A stretch of DNA of 64,000 bases, taken from CBDDKS01 sp965230335 (GTDB lineage Bacteria; Pseudomonadota; Gammaproteobacteria; Enterobacterales; Kangiellaceae). Made by a program: the position numbers and the translations under genes. Shown here one piece after another: positions 53,433 to 61,779 of this stretch (position 1 is its first letter; the number at the start of each line of letters is the position of its first letter). The notes beneath the pieces were generated by a model. It saw only the letters and a list, made by a program, of their open reading frames with translations, did not search any database and had not been told where the DNA came from. The DNA lies in the NCBI GenBank assembly GCA_965230335.1, contig CBDDKS010000006.1, positions 1,116,001 to 1,180,000 of the forward strand. The letters run 5' to 3'.

Positions 53433-53479
53433 GGTTTATTAAACTAATACAATCTATGACCCAACAAGTGGCTTAAGAT

Positions 53480-53710
53480 TTGGGGAGCATTCCAGATCAT
53501 TTTATTGATTTTCTCAGTAATTTGACTGAAAGCGGGCGCTATGGCTCTGCAAGTGAGGCTATCCGAGCAGCTTTGCGCTTGCTTGAGCAGGAAGAAGCAA
53601 AAGTAGAAGCTTTGCAAAATGCACTGATCGAAGGCGGTGAAAGTCACGAAACATTTGACGATATTGTCAACGCAGCCATAGATGAGTACAAAGCATACAT
53701 GAATGACTAA
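53480..53710 (+). CDS. parD: ParD-family antitoxin, N-terminally shortened
   Basis: 76 residues of a CopG/ParD antitoxin: SIPDHFIDFLSNLTESGRYG, then SASEAIRAALRLLEQEEAKV and a C-terminal neutralising tail. The usual N-terminal strand that contacts DNA (about seven residues before SIPDHF) is missing. A TAA lies just upstream and the only in-frame start is a TTG at 53480. So it is probably a decaying copy. The overlapping toxin frame is broken. Confidence 0.7.
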   Translation: MGSIPDHFIDFLSNLTESGRYGSASEAIRAALRLLEQEEAKVEALQNALIEGGESHETFDDIVNAAIDEYKAYMND

Positions 53711-53777
53711 TCCTTATACCAAGTCTAAAAGAACCGAGTTTATAAAAAACAAAAGCCTTACTTTAAAAAATATCTAA
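53703..53777 (+). pseudogene. ParE toxin remnant
   Basis: An ATG overlapping the end of parD opens a 24-codon frame starting MTNPYTKSKRTEF, like the first residues of ParE/RelE toxins. It then runs into Lys/Asn-rich codons and a TAA. The rest of the toxin is gone and tRNA-Asn follows 32 bases later. Confidence 0.5.
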
Positions 53778-53808
53778 AAACTAAAGTACTTGATTATAAA
53801 GAAGAATT

Positions 53809-53885
53809 TGGCTCCCCCTCCCCGATTTGAACGGGGGACCTGCGGATTAACAGTCCGTCGCTCTAACCAGCTGAGCTAAGGGGGA
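53809..53885 (-). tRNA. tRNA-Asn (anticodon GTT)
   Basis: The minus strand folds as a cloverleaf: acceptor TCCCCCT pairs with AGGGGGA, and the anticodon arm CGGA-CTGTTAA-TCCG carries anticodon GTT. T-loop TTCAAAT, discriminator G and encoded CCA. Length 77 nt. Confidence 0.97.
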
Positions 53886-54017
53886 ATAACGGAGGCGCAA
53901 TATTATCGAAAGCCAGACTTTGGGTCAATATAAAGCACAATAAAAAATCAAAATTTGTTATCTGAATCTTGCTGATAGGGAATATAAGGGTAACCAATAA
54001 AACTCCATACCCCTTAA

Positions 54018-55289
54018 TTAAGCAATATTCACCGCACGAATCATTGGTATGGCTTCAAAATCTGCTTTGGGGCGCTCTTTAAAAGCTTTATGTGCTACAA
54101 GCATGACGCCCAGAGAGGCTTCTTTCAAGGCCTCATCCACACTCACCAATTTAACATTGCTAAATTTTGCCAACTTTGGAGGCAATAAGCGAATGTGTGG
54201 TTCAACAATTAAAATTTGCCAATCACTACGTACAGCCAAGCATTCGATGATCATCATTGCCGGGCTTTCTCGTAGGTCATCAATATCCGGTTTAAAGGCT
54301 GCACCAAAGCAGGCAATCACTGGGTTTTCTGTCTGTTCTGCTAAAGCATTCACCTTCTCTACAATAAAACGAGGCTTGCCATCATTAATTTCACGGGATG
54401 TACGGGTTAGTCTTGCCTGTTCGGGTGCACTATCAACGATAAACCAGGGATCTACCGCCAAACAATGTCCACCTACACCAGGTCCAGGCTGTAAAATATT
54501 AACTCGAGGATGTCGATTCGCTAACGCAATGAGTTCCCATACGTTAATATCCATTTTGTCACAAATTAATGAAAGTTCATTAGCAAAAGCAATGTTGACA
54601 TCTCGAAATGTATTTTCAGTAAGCTTCGCCAACTCTGCCGTTCTGGCTGTTGTCGTCATACAGTCACCATCCACAAAGGCTTTGTAAAACTCAACCGCTT
54701 TTTCGGCACAAGCTGGTGTCATGCCACCAACAACACGATCATTGGAAATTAATTCACGTAATACATGGCCTGGTAAAACCCGCTCCGGACAATGGGCCAA
54801 ATGTACATCACAGGGTACAGACGAATCACTTTGATTCGTCTGAGGAAAGTGTAGATCTGATCGTTCTTCCGATAACCACTCACTCATTTTATCGGTTGTT
54901 CCAACGGGGGAGGTTGATTCCAAAATCACCAAATCTCCTGACTTTAATACTGGAGCAATACTGCGTGTTGCTGATTCCACATAGGTTAAATCAGGCTTAA
55001 AACCATCTTTGAAAGGCGTTGGCACGGCAATAATAAACACATCAGCTGTTTCTGGTTTTAATACTGCTTTCAGATTACCCGTTGTGACCACTGATCTCAC
55101 CACCACATCCAAATCAGGTTCAATAATATGGATCCCTCCCTGATTAATGGTATTCACTGTTTCTTCATTAATATCCACACCAATAACCTGAAATCCCCGA
55201 CTGGCAACAACCGCCGCTGTTGGTAATCCAATATAGCCCAAACCTAAAACACAAATACGTTGATTTTGTATACTCATCTTGTTACTCAT
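54018..55289 (-). CDS. wecC: UDP-N-acetyl-D-mannosamine dehydrogenase
   Basis: 423 residues of the UDP-glucose/GDP-mannose dehydrogenase family. NAD site VLGLGYIGLPTAAV; catalytic Cys in GPGVGGHCLAVDPWF; C-terminal ACFGAAFKPDIDDLRESPAM. It oxidises UDP-ManNAc to UDP-ManNAcA for enterobacterial common antigen or exopolysaccharides. The WecC substrate is supported by wecB directly upstream, with which it overlaps by 8 bases (ATGAGTAA). Last gene of manC-wecB-wecC. Confidence 0.93.
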   Translation of the reverse strand: MSNKMSIQNQRICVLGLGYIGLPTAAVVASRGFQVIGVDINEETVNTINQGGIHIIEPDLDVVVRSVVTTGNLKAVLKPETADVFIIAVPTPFKDGFKPDLTYVESATRSIAPVLKSGDLVILESTSPVGTTDKMSEWLSEERSDLHFPQTNQSDSSVPCDVHLAHCPERVLPGHVLRELISNDRVVGGMTPACAEKAVEFYKAFVDGDCMTTTARTAELAKLTENTFRDVNIAFANELSLICDKMDINVWELIALANRHPRVNILQPGPGVGGHCLAVDPWFIVDSAPEQARLTRTSREINDGKPRFIVEKVNALAEQTENPVIACFGAAFKPDIDDLRESPAMMIIECLAVRSDWQILIVEPHIRLLPPKLAKFSNVKLVSVDEALKEASLGVMLVAHKAFKERPKADFEAIPMIRAVNIA

Positions 55290-56412
55290 TCTCTAAAATG
55301 TCTAAAATTCTTGAAACAGCCTGACCATCCCCGTAAGGATTATGGGCTTTTGCCATGGATTGATAATTGTCAGTATTATCTAACAACAAAGCCGCTTGTT
55401 TGACAATATTGTCTGCACTGGCACCAACCAGTTTAACCGTTCCAGCATTCACTGCTTCAGGTCGTTCGGTGGTGTCTCTCATGACCAAAACAGGTTTACC
55501 CAATGCAGGGGCTTCTTCCTGAATACCGCCACTGTCGGTAATAATAAAATGACTTTGTTTCATTAAATAAACAAAGGGCAGATAATCTTGTGGTTCAATC
55601 AAATGAATCGCTTCATGATGCCCTAAAATATCATAAACCGGCTTTTGTACATTAGGATTTAAATGGACTGGATAAACTATCTGCACATCACCTCGATCAG
55701 CCAGTTGACTTAATCCACGACAAATTTGCAGAAAACCTTCACCAAAATTTTCCCGGCGATGTCCAGTCACTAATATCAGTGGCTTTGTTTGATCTAAAAA
55801 GGGAAATTTTTGTTCCATACTTCTACGCAAGGTATCATCTGATTCTAGTTTATCAACGACATGTAATAAGGCATCAATGACCGTATTTCCTGTTACCCAA
55901 ATACGGTTTTCCTGAACATGTTCATCCAGCAGATTTTTTTTGGAAATGTCCGTAGGTGCAAAATGATAATGCGTTAATGCACCGGTTAGTTTTCTATTGG
56001 CTTCTTCTGGCCAGGGTGAATATAAGTGACCTGTTCGTAACCCGGCTTCCACATGACCTACAGCAACCTGTTGATAAAAAGCTGCCAAAGCCGAAGCAAA
56101 TGTGGTGGTGGTATCACCATGCACTAATAACACATCTGGCTTCCATGCCTGTAATACCTGTTCTATGCCCTGTAAAACACCCGTGGTGACATCTGTTAAA
56201 GTTTGTCCGGCTTTCATTAGATTTAAATCAAAATCGGGAGTTAATTCAAATAATCCCAACACTTGATCAAGCATTTCTCTGTGTTGAGCTGTAACACACA
56301 CGCGTGTTTCAAAAATAGACTCTGCTTGTTGTAACGCACAGGCTAAAGGTGCCATTTTAATGGCTTCAGGACGTGTGCCAAAAACAACTAATATTTTTTT
56401 CTTTGATGACAT
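55282..56412 (-). CDS. wecB: UDP-N-acetylglucosamine 2-epimerase (non-hydrolysing)
   Basis: 376 residues, converts UDP-GlcNAc to UDP-ManNAc. Conserved blocks: GTRPEAIKMAPL at the N-terminus, VHGDTTTTFASALAAFY, GHVEAGLRTG, TGHRRENFG, and ITDSGGIQEEAPALGKPVLV with DTTERPE at the UDP site. The start lies 5 bases after manC. Product feeds wecC. Confidence 0.96.
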   Translation of the reverse strand: MSSKKKILVVFGTRPEAIKMAPLACALQQAESIFETRVCVTAQHREMLDQVLGLFELTPDFDLNLMKAGQTLTDVTTGVLQGIEQVLQAWKPDVLLVHGDTTTTFASALAAFYQQVAVGHVEAGLRTGHLYSPWPEEANRKLTGALTHYHFAPTDISKKNLLDEHVQENRIWVTGNTVIDALLHVVDKLESDDTLRRSMEQKFPFLDQTKPLILVTGHRRENFGEGFLQICRGLSQLADRGDVQIVYPVHLNPNVQKPVYDILGHHEAIHLIEPQDYLPFVYLMKQSHFIITDSGGIQEEAPALGKPVLVMRDTTERPEAVNAGTVKLVGASADNIVKQAALLLDNTDNYQSMAKAHNPYGDGQAVSRILDILENE

Positions 56413-56417
56413 ATGCG

Positions 56418-57881
56418 TTACTCTTTCTCTCTACCGTAAATATCTTCATAACGAACAATGTCATCTTCTCCCAAATAACTGCCCGATTGCACTTCGATTA
56501 ATTCAAGGGGAAACTTCCCGGGATTCACTAATCGATGCTTTGTACCTATAGGTATATAAGTGGATTCATTTTCACTTAAAAGAAATACTTTATCATTACA
56601 AGTCACTTCGGCTGTACCATGAACAACAATCCAATGTTCTGCTCTATGATGGTGCATCTGTAAAGATAAAGAAGCGCCTGGATTAACAATAATTCGTTTG
56701 ACTTGATAACGATCACCATAATCTACAGTTTCATAATTTCCCCAGGGGCGATACACTCGTGAATGACTGATGTGCTCCTCTCTGTCTGATACTTTTAGAT
56801 TTTGTACAACATTTTTAACATGTTGAGCCTGTGATTTATCTGCAACCAGGACGGCATCGGGTGTTTCTACAACAATTAAATTATCAACACCTACTGTGGC
56901 AACCAATCGTTGTTGAGCAAAAACCAAAGTATTGGAGGTTGAATCACTTATCACATCACCTTCAAACACATTTCCCTGTTCATCTTCTCCCAAATATTCG
57001 GCGACACTGGGCCAGGCACCCAAATCATTCCAACCACAATTGATGGGTATCATTTTTAATCCAATATTTAACTTGGATAATGCGTCTACTTTTTCAATCA
57101 CCGCATAATCAATTGAATCTGCAGGGCTCACCTCAAAATGTGACGATGCCACACGAAAAAAATCCAGATCTTCCTGACCCTGACGAATCGCCTCCCGACA
57201 AGCAGAACTCATACCAGGAACAAATTCTTTTAACACACGATTCCACATGGTGGCGGACAGCATAAACATACCACTGTTCCAATAATAGTTTCCTGCATCA
57301 AGATATTTTTGTGCTAAAGCCTCATCTGGTTTTTCTTTAAAATTCACCACATGTTGAATTTGTTTTTCTTGAACATCCGAAGAGACTTCGATATACCCAA
57401 ATCCTGTGTGAGGCTTGATTGGCTGAATACCTAAAATACCCACCTCATGGTCTGCTTGTATCCCATCAAACAACTGCTTGATTGAGTCACAAAAAGCAGC
57501 TTCATCAGCCACAGCATGATCAGCAGGTAAAACAAGCATCACAGCATCATCGCAATGTTGTTGAATATACTCAGCTGCCAAAGTCAATGCTGGTGCAGTG
57601 TTCTTAGCACAGGGCTCTAAAATAATACTGGTCAATGTACATTTTAATGCTTGTGCCTGCTGCGCGATCATAAACCGATGCTGTTCATTACAGACAACAA
57701 CCGGCGGCAGAATATCATGCCCCTGAAAGTGCATAGCCAGCCGTTCAATCCTTGCTAAGGTTTGTTGGAACAAACTGCGTTCATTGGCCAATGGAACAAG
57801 TTGTTTTGGGAATAATGCTCTTGAAACGGGCCATAATCGCGCTCCGGCGCCCCCAGAAAGAATAACAGGTATAAGTTTCAA
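56418..57881 (-). CDS. manC: mannose-1-phosphate guanylyltransferase / mannose-6-phosphate isomerase
   Basis: 487 residues. The nucleotidyltransferase domain has PVILSGGAGARLWPVSR, then LPADHAV and FKEKPDEALAQKYL. A C-terminal type II PMI cupin domain has YRPWGNYETVDYGDRYQVKR and LSLQMHHHRAEHWIVVHGTAEV with metal histidines. Makes GDP-mannose for polysaccharides. First gene of the nucleotide-sugar set, with a long upstream gap that carries a repeat copy rather than an ops site. Confidence 0.95.
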   Translation of the reverse strand: MKLIPVILSGGAGARLWPVSRALFPKQLVPLANERSLFQQTLARIERLAMHFQGHDILPPVVVCNEQHRFMIAQQAQALKCTLTSIILEPCAKNTAPALTLAAEYIQQHCDDAVMLVLPADHAVADEAAFCDSIKQLFDGIQADHEVGILGIQPIKPHTGFGYIEVSSDVQEKQIQHVVNFKEKPDEALAQKYLDAGNYYWNSGMFMLSATMWNRVLKEFVPGMSSACREAIRQGQEDLDFFRVASSHFEVSPADSIDYAVIEKVDALSKLNIGLKMIPINCGWNDLGAWPSVAEYLGEDEQGNVFEGDVISDSTSNTLVFAQQRLVATVGVDNLIVVETPDAVLVADKSQAQHVKNVVQNLKVSDREEHISHSRVYRPWGNYETVDYGDRYQVKRIIVNPGASLSLQMHHHRAEHWIVVHGTAEVTCNDKVFLLSENESTYIPIGTKHRLVNPGKFPLELIEVQSGSYLGEDDIVRYEDIYGREKE

Positions 57882-58202
57882 AATATGCCTCTCTTGATTA
57901 AAACAACCTGAACTCGGAATAAAGCAGGTATTTTAACCGAAATTATTGACAGTTGTCTTACATCTATCAAACTAACGTCAATTTGTTCTTTTATAGAGCA
58001 GAATTACTGTGTCAAAATTGTCTGATTCAGTAATATCAAGATAATCCATAGTACAAGATGATTCAAACTTTCTTCCTTGAAAGCCTGTCCCCTTTTTGCA
58101 AACGTTCAAAAAGAGGAGAAAAAAACTGGTTCGCTGCGCGGGCACTCGTTGTGAGTGGTTATTGAATAGAGAGTATTTCTTTTTGCTTCAAGCAAGCTGG
58201 AA

Positions 58203-58454
58203 TCTAAAAGAATGACCCAGTTCTTCAATTATGATACGGAACAAGTACCTGCCGTAGGCATACTCAGGCATTTTGCTGACTTTTTTGCTTTGAAAAAGTC
58301 AGTCGCACACAGCGAAGCGGTGCGAAATCGTTTTTATATGGGTAGCACTAAATCAATTTAAATTGGCACAAAATAGGGGAACATTGTTTAGGTTAATCGT
58401 AAATTACAGCATTATTCACAAAGTAAATCACACTACCAAAATATGCTGATTCAG
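58203..58454 (+). repeat. dispersed multi-hairpin intergenic repeat, copy B (longest)
   Basis: 58203-58338 parallels copy A block by block (AGTTCTTCAATTATGATAC, GCCGTAGGC loop, TTTTGCTGACTTTT, GAAAAAGTCAGTCGCACACA, GCGAAGCGGTGCGAAAT). 58417-58454 carries the tail found in copies C and D. Confidence 0.8.
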
Positions 58455-58464
58455 AGATACATAT

Positions 58465-58494
58465 ACAAACAAAGCGCCATACGGCGCTTTGTTA
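58465..58494 (-). terminator. terminator of the ComEA-like gene
   Basis: Minus strand AACAAAGCGCCG-TAT-GGCGCTTTGTTTGT: a 10-bp stem with a T-rich 3' flank, 24 bases after the gene stop. Confidence 0.8.
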
Positions 58495-58517
58495 CCTTGA
58501 TACATTTTGAGTCTATA

Positions 58518-58838
58518 TCACAATCGAATGAAAGCTTTATTTTTCTCCAATGTGGCTTCCCCTATACCTTTCACCTCCAACAGTTGCTCAATACGTTTAT
58601 AGCCACCAACCGCTTCACGATGCTTAATAATGGCTTCTGCTTTTTTAAGGCCAACACCTTTCAAAGCCTTGGCAAGGGCTTCAGCAGATGCTGTATTCAC
58701 ATTCACTTGCTGTTCTACCTGTTGTTCACTGACTTGCTTTGATGCAGGCTCAGTCTTTTCGGCCATGGCATGAGTTGTTACTAACGCAACAGGCAAACTT
58801 AATAAAATAGCAGAAAATAACGTTTTCAATGGTTTCAT
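58518..58838 (-). CDS. ComEA-like helix-hairpin-helix protein
   Basis: 106 residues: a signal peptide (ending ATTHAMAE), a Gln/Glu/Val-rich spacer with QQVEQQVNVNTAS, and a tandem HhH domain with LAKALKGVGLKKAEAIIKH and LLEVKGIGEATLEKN. Periplasmic HhH proteins of this type bind DNA nonspecifically during natural transformation. No other com or pil gene is here, so competence is only a suggestion. Confidence 0.88.
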   Translation of the reverse strand: MKPLKTLFSAILLSLPVALVTTHAMAEKTEPASKQVSEQQVEQQVNVNTASAEALAKALKGVGLKKAEAIIKHREAVGGYKRIEQLLEVKGIGEATLEKNKAFIRL

Positions 58839-58920
58839 CTTCGATTCTCCTTATGTTTCGATTGATGTTTTAAAAAACCGCTTCCCAATGAAGCCCGCAC
58901 ATCATAATCTCAAATTAAAA

Positions 58921-59637
58921 TCAATCCAATAGGGAATCAATGCTTTCAGAGATATCGCACACAACTTTCAGAGAATCACTTGCCTGAGTAATTGAACGTC
59001 CAATAACCAAATAATCAGCTCCCATAGCTATCGCTTCATCTGGTGTTGCAATCCGTACCTGATCCTGATGATCGCTTTGCTTCAATCGAATACCAGGTGT
59101 GACCAGTGTAAAATCTGCTCCGAGGTTCTGCTTTAGTAGTGTGGCTTCTTGAGCAGAACAAACAACACCATTTAATCCACATTGATGACTAAGACGAGCA
59201 AGACTGAGTACCTGATCTTCAAGGCTACGTTCACAACCTAACCGCTTTAAATCTGATTTTGACAGACTCGTTAGCAGGGTTACTGCAATCAATAAAGGTT
59301 TGTCTTGACCAAAGCTATCTATCGCTTCTCTGGCTGCTGTCATCATCTTTTCACCGCCACTGGCATGGACATTGAGCATCCAAACACCTAAATCTGCTGC
59401 TGCACAGCAAGCTTTTGCAACAGTATTGGGAATATCATGAAATTTTAAATCCAAAAAAATATCAAACCCCTGTTGTATCAGTTGCTTGACAAACTCAGGC
59501 CCAAAACGTGTAAACATTTCTTTGCCGACTTTTAAGCGACACAACTTCGGGTCAAGCTTTTCAGACAGCTCCAGTGCTTTTCGTTTTTGATCAAAATCTA
59601 ATGCAACAATAATGCGTGGCTTTGAATGTATCATCAT
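58921..59637 (-). CDS. pyrF: orotidine 5'-phosphate decarboxylase
   Basis: 238 residues, TIM barrel. VALDFDQKRKALELSEKL at the start; catalytic Asp-x-Lys-xx-Asp is in the DLKFHDIPNTV motif; phosphate loop YLVIGRSITQ near the end. Last step of UMP synthesis. Two Met codons open the frame; either could start. It follows lapB by 29 bases, the usual gammaproteobacterial order. Confidence 0.97.
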   Translation of the reverse strand: MMIHSKPRIIVALDFDQKRKALELSEKLDPKLCRLKVGKEMFTRFGPEFVKQLIQQGFDIFLDLKFHDIPNTVAKACCAAADLGVWMLNVHASGGEKMMTAAREAIDSFGQDKPLLIAVTLLTSLSKSDLKRLGCERSLEDQVLSLARLSHQCGLNGVVCSAQEATLLKQNLGADFTLVTPGIRLKQSDHQDQVRIATPDEAIAMGADYLVIGRSITQASDSLKVVCDISESIDSLLD

Positions 59638-59666
59638 GTATTACCCTGGTTATTCATCCCAAAATG

Positions 59667-60848
59667 TTATTCGCCTTCTAATCCAACGATGGGCTTTACC
59701 GAGCTCCAGTGTTTGCATCGTGGACACTGCCAGAACAAAGACTTCCCGGAATAACCACAGTGATCACATCGATAAATCGGATTAGAACTGACTAATGTAT
59801 TTACAATATCATATAAAATCTGAAGATTGGTCTTACTCTTTTCATCGGCATGGTGTAAATGTATTTTTATCAACCGCAATAACCCTTTTAATACCGGTTT
59901 TTGTTTCATATGCTCGGCAATGAATCCTTCTGCTTCATAATCACCGTGATGTTCACTTAGCCAGTTTCCCATCTCCAACACAACACTGATTCCAGCACCT
60001 TGCTGCAAACTTTGCTCTAAAAGGATTTTATATCCATTGTTATCACCCAACTTCTGATAACAGGTTTGTAATTGTGGAAGCACCTCACTGATAAAACCCG
60101 CATTTTGTGATAATAAGTTTTTGTAATATTTAATGGCTAATTTATAGTCACCCTGTTCAAGAGAAAAATCACCTCTTAAAATATTACAACGTATACATTC
60201 CGGATCAACAGATATGGCTTTTTTTAACGAACGAAAAGCCTGTTTTAGCTGACCACTTTGTTTTTGACCCACAGCTAACTCACAATAAAATCCAGCAATA
60301 CTGCGATGATGTGCTTCACCTGAAAATACCTGCAATTGCTCTGCAACAGATATTGCCTGCTCCCAATCTTTAACCTGTTGGTAAATAATCATTAACTGGC
60401 TGAGGCTGGCACGTTTATATTGTTTATCATCCAGCAAATCCTTAAAAATACTTTCTGCTCTATCATATAAGCCAGCAGCCATATAATCATAACCTAATTC
60501 CAATAGTGATAAATGTCGCATCACCGCAGATAAAGTAGGACGTGCAATTAAATTTTGATGGACCCTAATCGCTCTATCAACCTCCCCTCTTTTTCGAAAC
60601 AAACTTCCCAGCGCCAAATGGGTTTCCACTGTTTCTGAATCGACCTCTAACATCTTAATGAATGCATCAATCGCTTTATCAGGCTCCTCATTCAATAAGT
60701 AGTTCAATCCAGTAAAATAAGGTTTTGATAAAGAGAAAGAATCCGTTTCAGTACGTGATGTCTGTTTTTTTTTGCCTATTCGATAACCGGAATACAAGGC
60801 AACAGGCAGTAAGATCACTGCCGTATAAAACAAGTATTCAGAAACCAC
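59667..60848 (-). CDS. lapB: LPS assembly protein LapB (YciM)
   Basis: 393 residues: one N-terminal membrane helix (YLFYTAVILLPVALYSGY), about nine TPR units, and a C-terminal rubredoxin-like metal site CDHCGYSG-x-CPRCKHW. LapB directs FtsH proteolysis of LpxC and so limits LPS synthesis. Starts at GTG, overlapping the TAG stop of lapA by one base, so translation is coupled. Confidence 0.95.
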   Translation of the reverse strand: MVSEYLFYTAVILLPVALYSGYRIGKKKQTSRTETDSFSLSKPYFTGLNYLLNEEPDKAIDAFIKMLEVDSETVETHLALGSLFRKRGEVDRAIRVHQNLIARPTLSAVMRHLSLLELGYDYMAAGLYDRAESIFKDLLDDKQYKRASLSQLMIIYQQVKDWEQAISVAEQLQVFSGEAHHRSIAGFYCELAVGQKQSGQLKQAFRSLKKAISVDPECIRCNILRGDFSLEQGDYKLAIKYYKNLLSQNAGFISEVLPQLQTCYQKLGDNNGYKILLEQSLQQGAGISVVLEMGNWLSEHHGDYEAEGFIAEHMKQKPVLKGLLRLIKIHLHHADEKSKTNLQILYDIVNTLVSSNPIYRCDHCGYSGKSLFWQCPRCKHWSSVKPIVGLEGE

Positions 60849-61141
60849 TAATAGTTATCCTTTATGGGAAGTGCTCTCAAATTATTAAGTTCCTCTGATT
60901 GTTGCTGCAATTGACGTTTTTTAGAAGAGAGATGCAAGCGCTGTTTAATCGTGATGGGCAATAAACTCAATACGCCCATACAAAAGCCTAGAACAAGAAC
61001 AATTAGAATAAGATAACTCAGTCGGATTTCAAGATGACCAAAATAGTAATTTAAAGTGACAAAATCATCATTTTGAGAAAAAAACAATATGGCAACAATG
61101 GTGACAAGTAAACATATGATTAAATAAATGATTTTCAGCAT
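60848..61141 (-). CDS. lapA: LPS assembly protein LapA (DUF1049)
   Basis: 97 residues, two membrane helices (IIYLIICLLVTIVAILFF and LSYLILIVLVLGFCMGVLSL) joined by FVTLNYYFGHLEI, then a basic coiled-coil tail. Partner of LapB in LPS control. Position between ihfB and lapB is the conserved one. Confidence 0.92.
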   Translation of the reverse strand: MLKIIYLIICLLVTIVAILFFSQNDDFVTLNYYFGHLEIRLSYLILIVLVLGFCMGVLSLLPITIKQRLHLSSKKRQLQQQSEELNNLRALPIKDNY

Positions 61142-61309
61142 AGCAGTAGGCCACCGGGTAGCGAATCAAATGATCATTTTCAAACAAAAAAAAACATAGG
61201 TCAATGATAGGGCTTATTGATCTTACATATTTTGCAAGACCATCCCACTCAATGAAAATAACTGAAATTTAAAAAAGTGACTGAATGTTCCTAATAACCT
61301 AATTCTTAT

Positions 61310-61630
61310 CTATAGCTGAGGTTCATTATTCACAATAGGTTTTGTTTGCATACTGTCATTAACCCGCTCACGCAAGTCTTTGCCAGGTTTAAAGTGGGGG
61401 ACATACTTTCCTTCTAAAGTCACTGAATCGCCTGTTTTAGGATTTCTTCCTACCCGTGGATATCTAAAATGTAAAGAAAAGCTACCAAAGCCCCGTATCT
61501 CAATTCTCTCGCCCCGTGCCAAAGTTTGGGCCATATGCTCTAAAAGGCTCTTAACGACCAACTCAACATCTTTACTGGATAATTGAGACTGTCGATTTGC
61601 CAAACGTTCTATCAATTCTGATTTAGTCAT
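61310..61630 (-). CDS. ihfB: integration host factor subunit beta
   Basis: 106 residues of the HU/IHF fold: MTKSELIERLANRQSQLS, then GERIEIRGFGSFSLHFR and the DNA-intercalating arm with Pro in RYPRVGRNPKTGDSV. The tail (RVNDSMQTKPIVNNEPQL) is slightly longer than in E. coli. It follows rpsA, the standard order, and pairs with IhfA encoded elsewhere. Confidence 0.97.
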   Translation of the reverse strand: MTKSELIERLANRQSQLSSKDVELVVKSLLEHMAQTLARGERIEIRGFGSFSLHFRYPRVGRNPKTGDSVTLEGKYVPHFKPGKDLRERVNDSMQTKPIVNNEPQL

Positions 61631-61722
61631 ATACTTTTTACATTCTTGCGTTAAAGAAAACGACTTTATTACAAATATTTATTTCTCTGCTATAAAAATA
61701 GTACAAAACTCCCTAATAAAGC

Positions 61723-61765
61723 AAAAAAAAATGCACTTAATCAACAAATTAAGTGCATTTTCTCA
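61723..61765 (-). terminator. terminator of rpsA
   Basis: Minus strand AAAATGCACTTAAT-TTGTTG-ATTAAGTGCATTTTTTTT: a 12-bp stem and nine-base T-run between rpsA and ihfB. Confidence 0.88.
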
Positions 61766-61779
61766 AAAAGAGATTGGTT

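Larger units (their letters stand above)
57882..58517. other. 636-base gene-free stretch with repeat copy B
   Basis: Holds the dispersed multi-hairpin repeat (58203-58454), an extra hairpin CTTTTTG-CAAACGTT-CAAAAAG near 58091-58112, and a terminator at its right end. No gene, and no ops core upstream of manC. Confidence 0.7.

Noticed and set aside
54049..54687. 212-codon plus-strand frame opposite wecC
   Set aside because: wecC is strongly conserved on the other strand; the antisense frame has no ribosome site or known pattern.
57882..58202. ops site ahead of manC-wecB-wecC
   Set aside because: No GGCGGTAG core or its complement was found in this gap.
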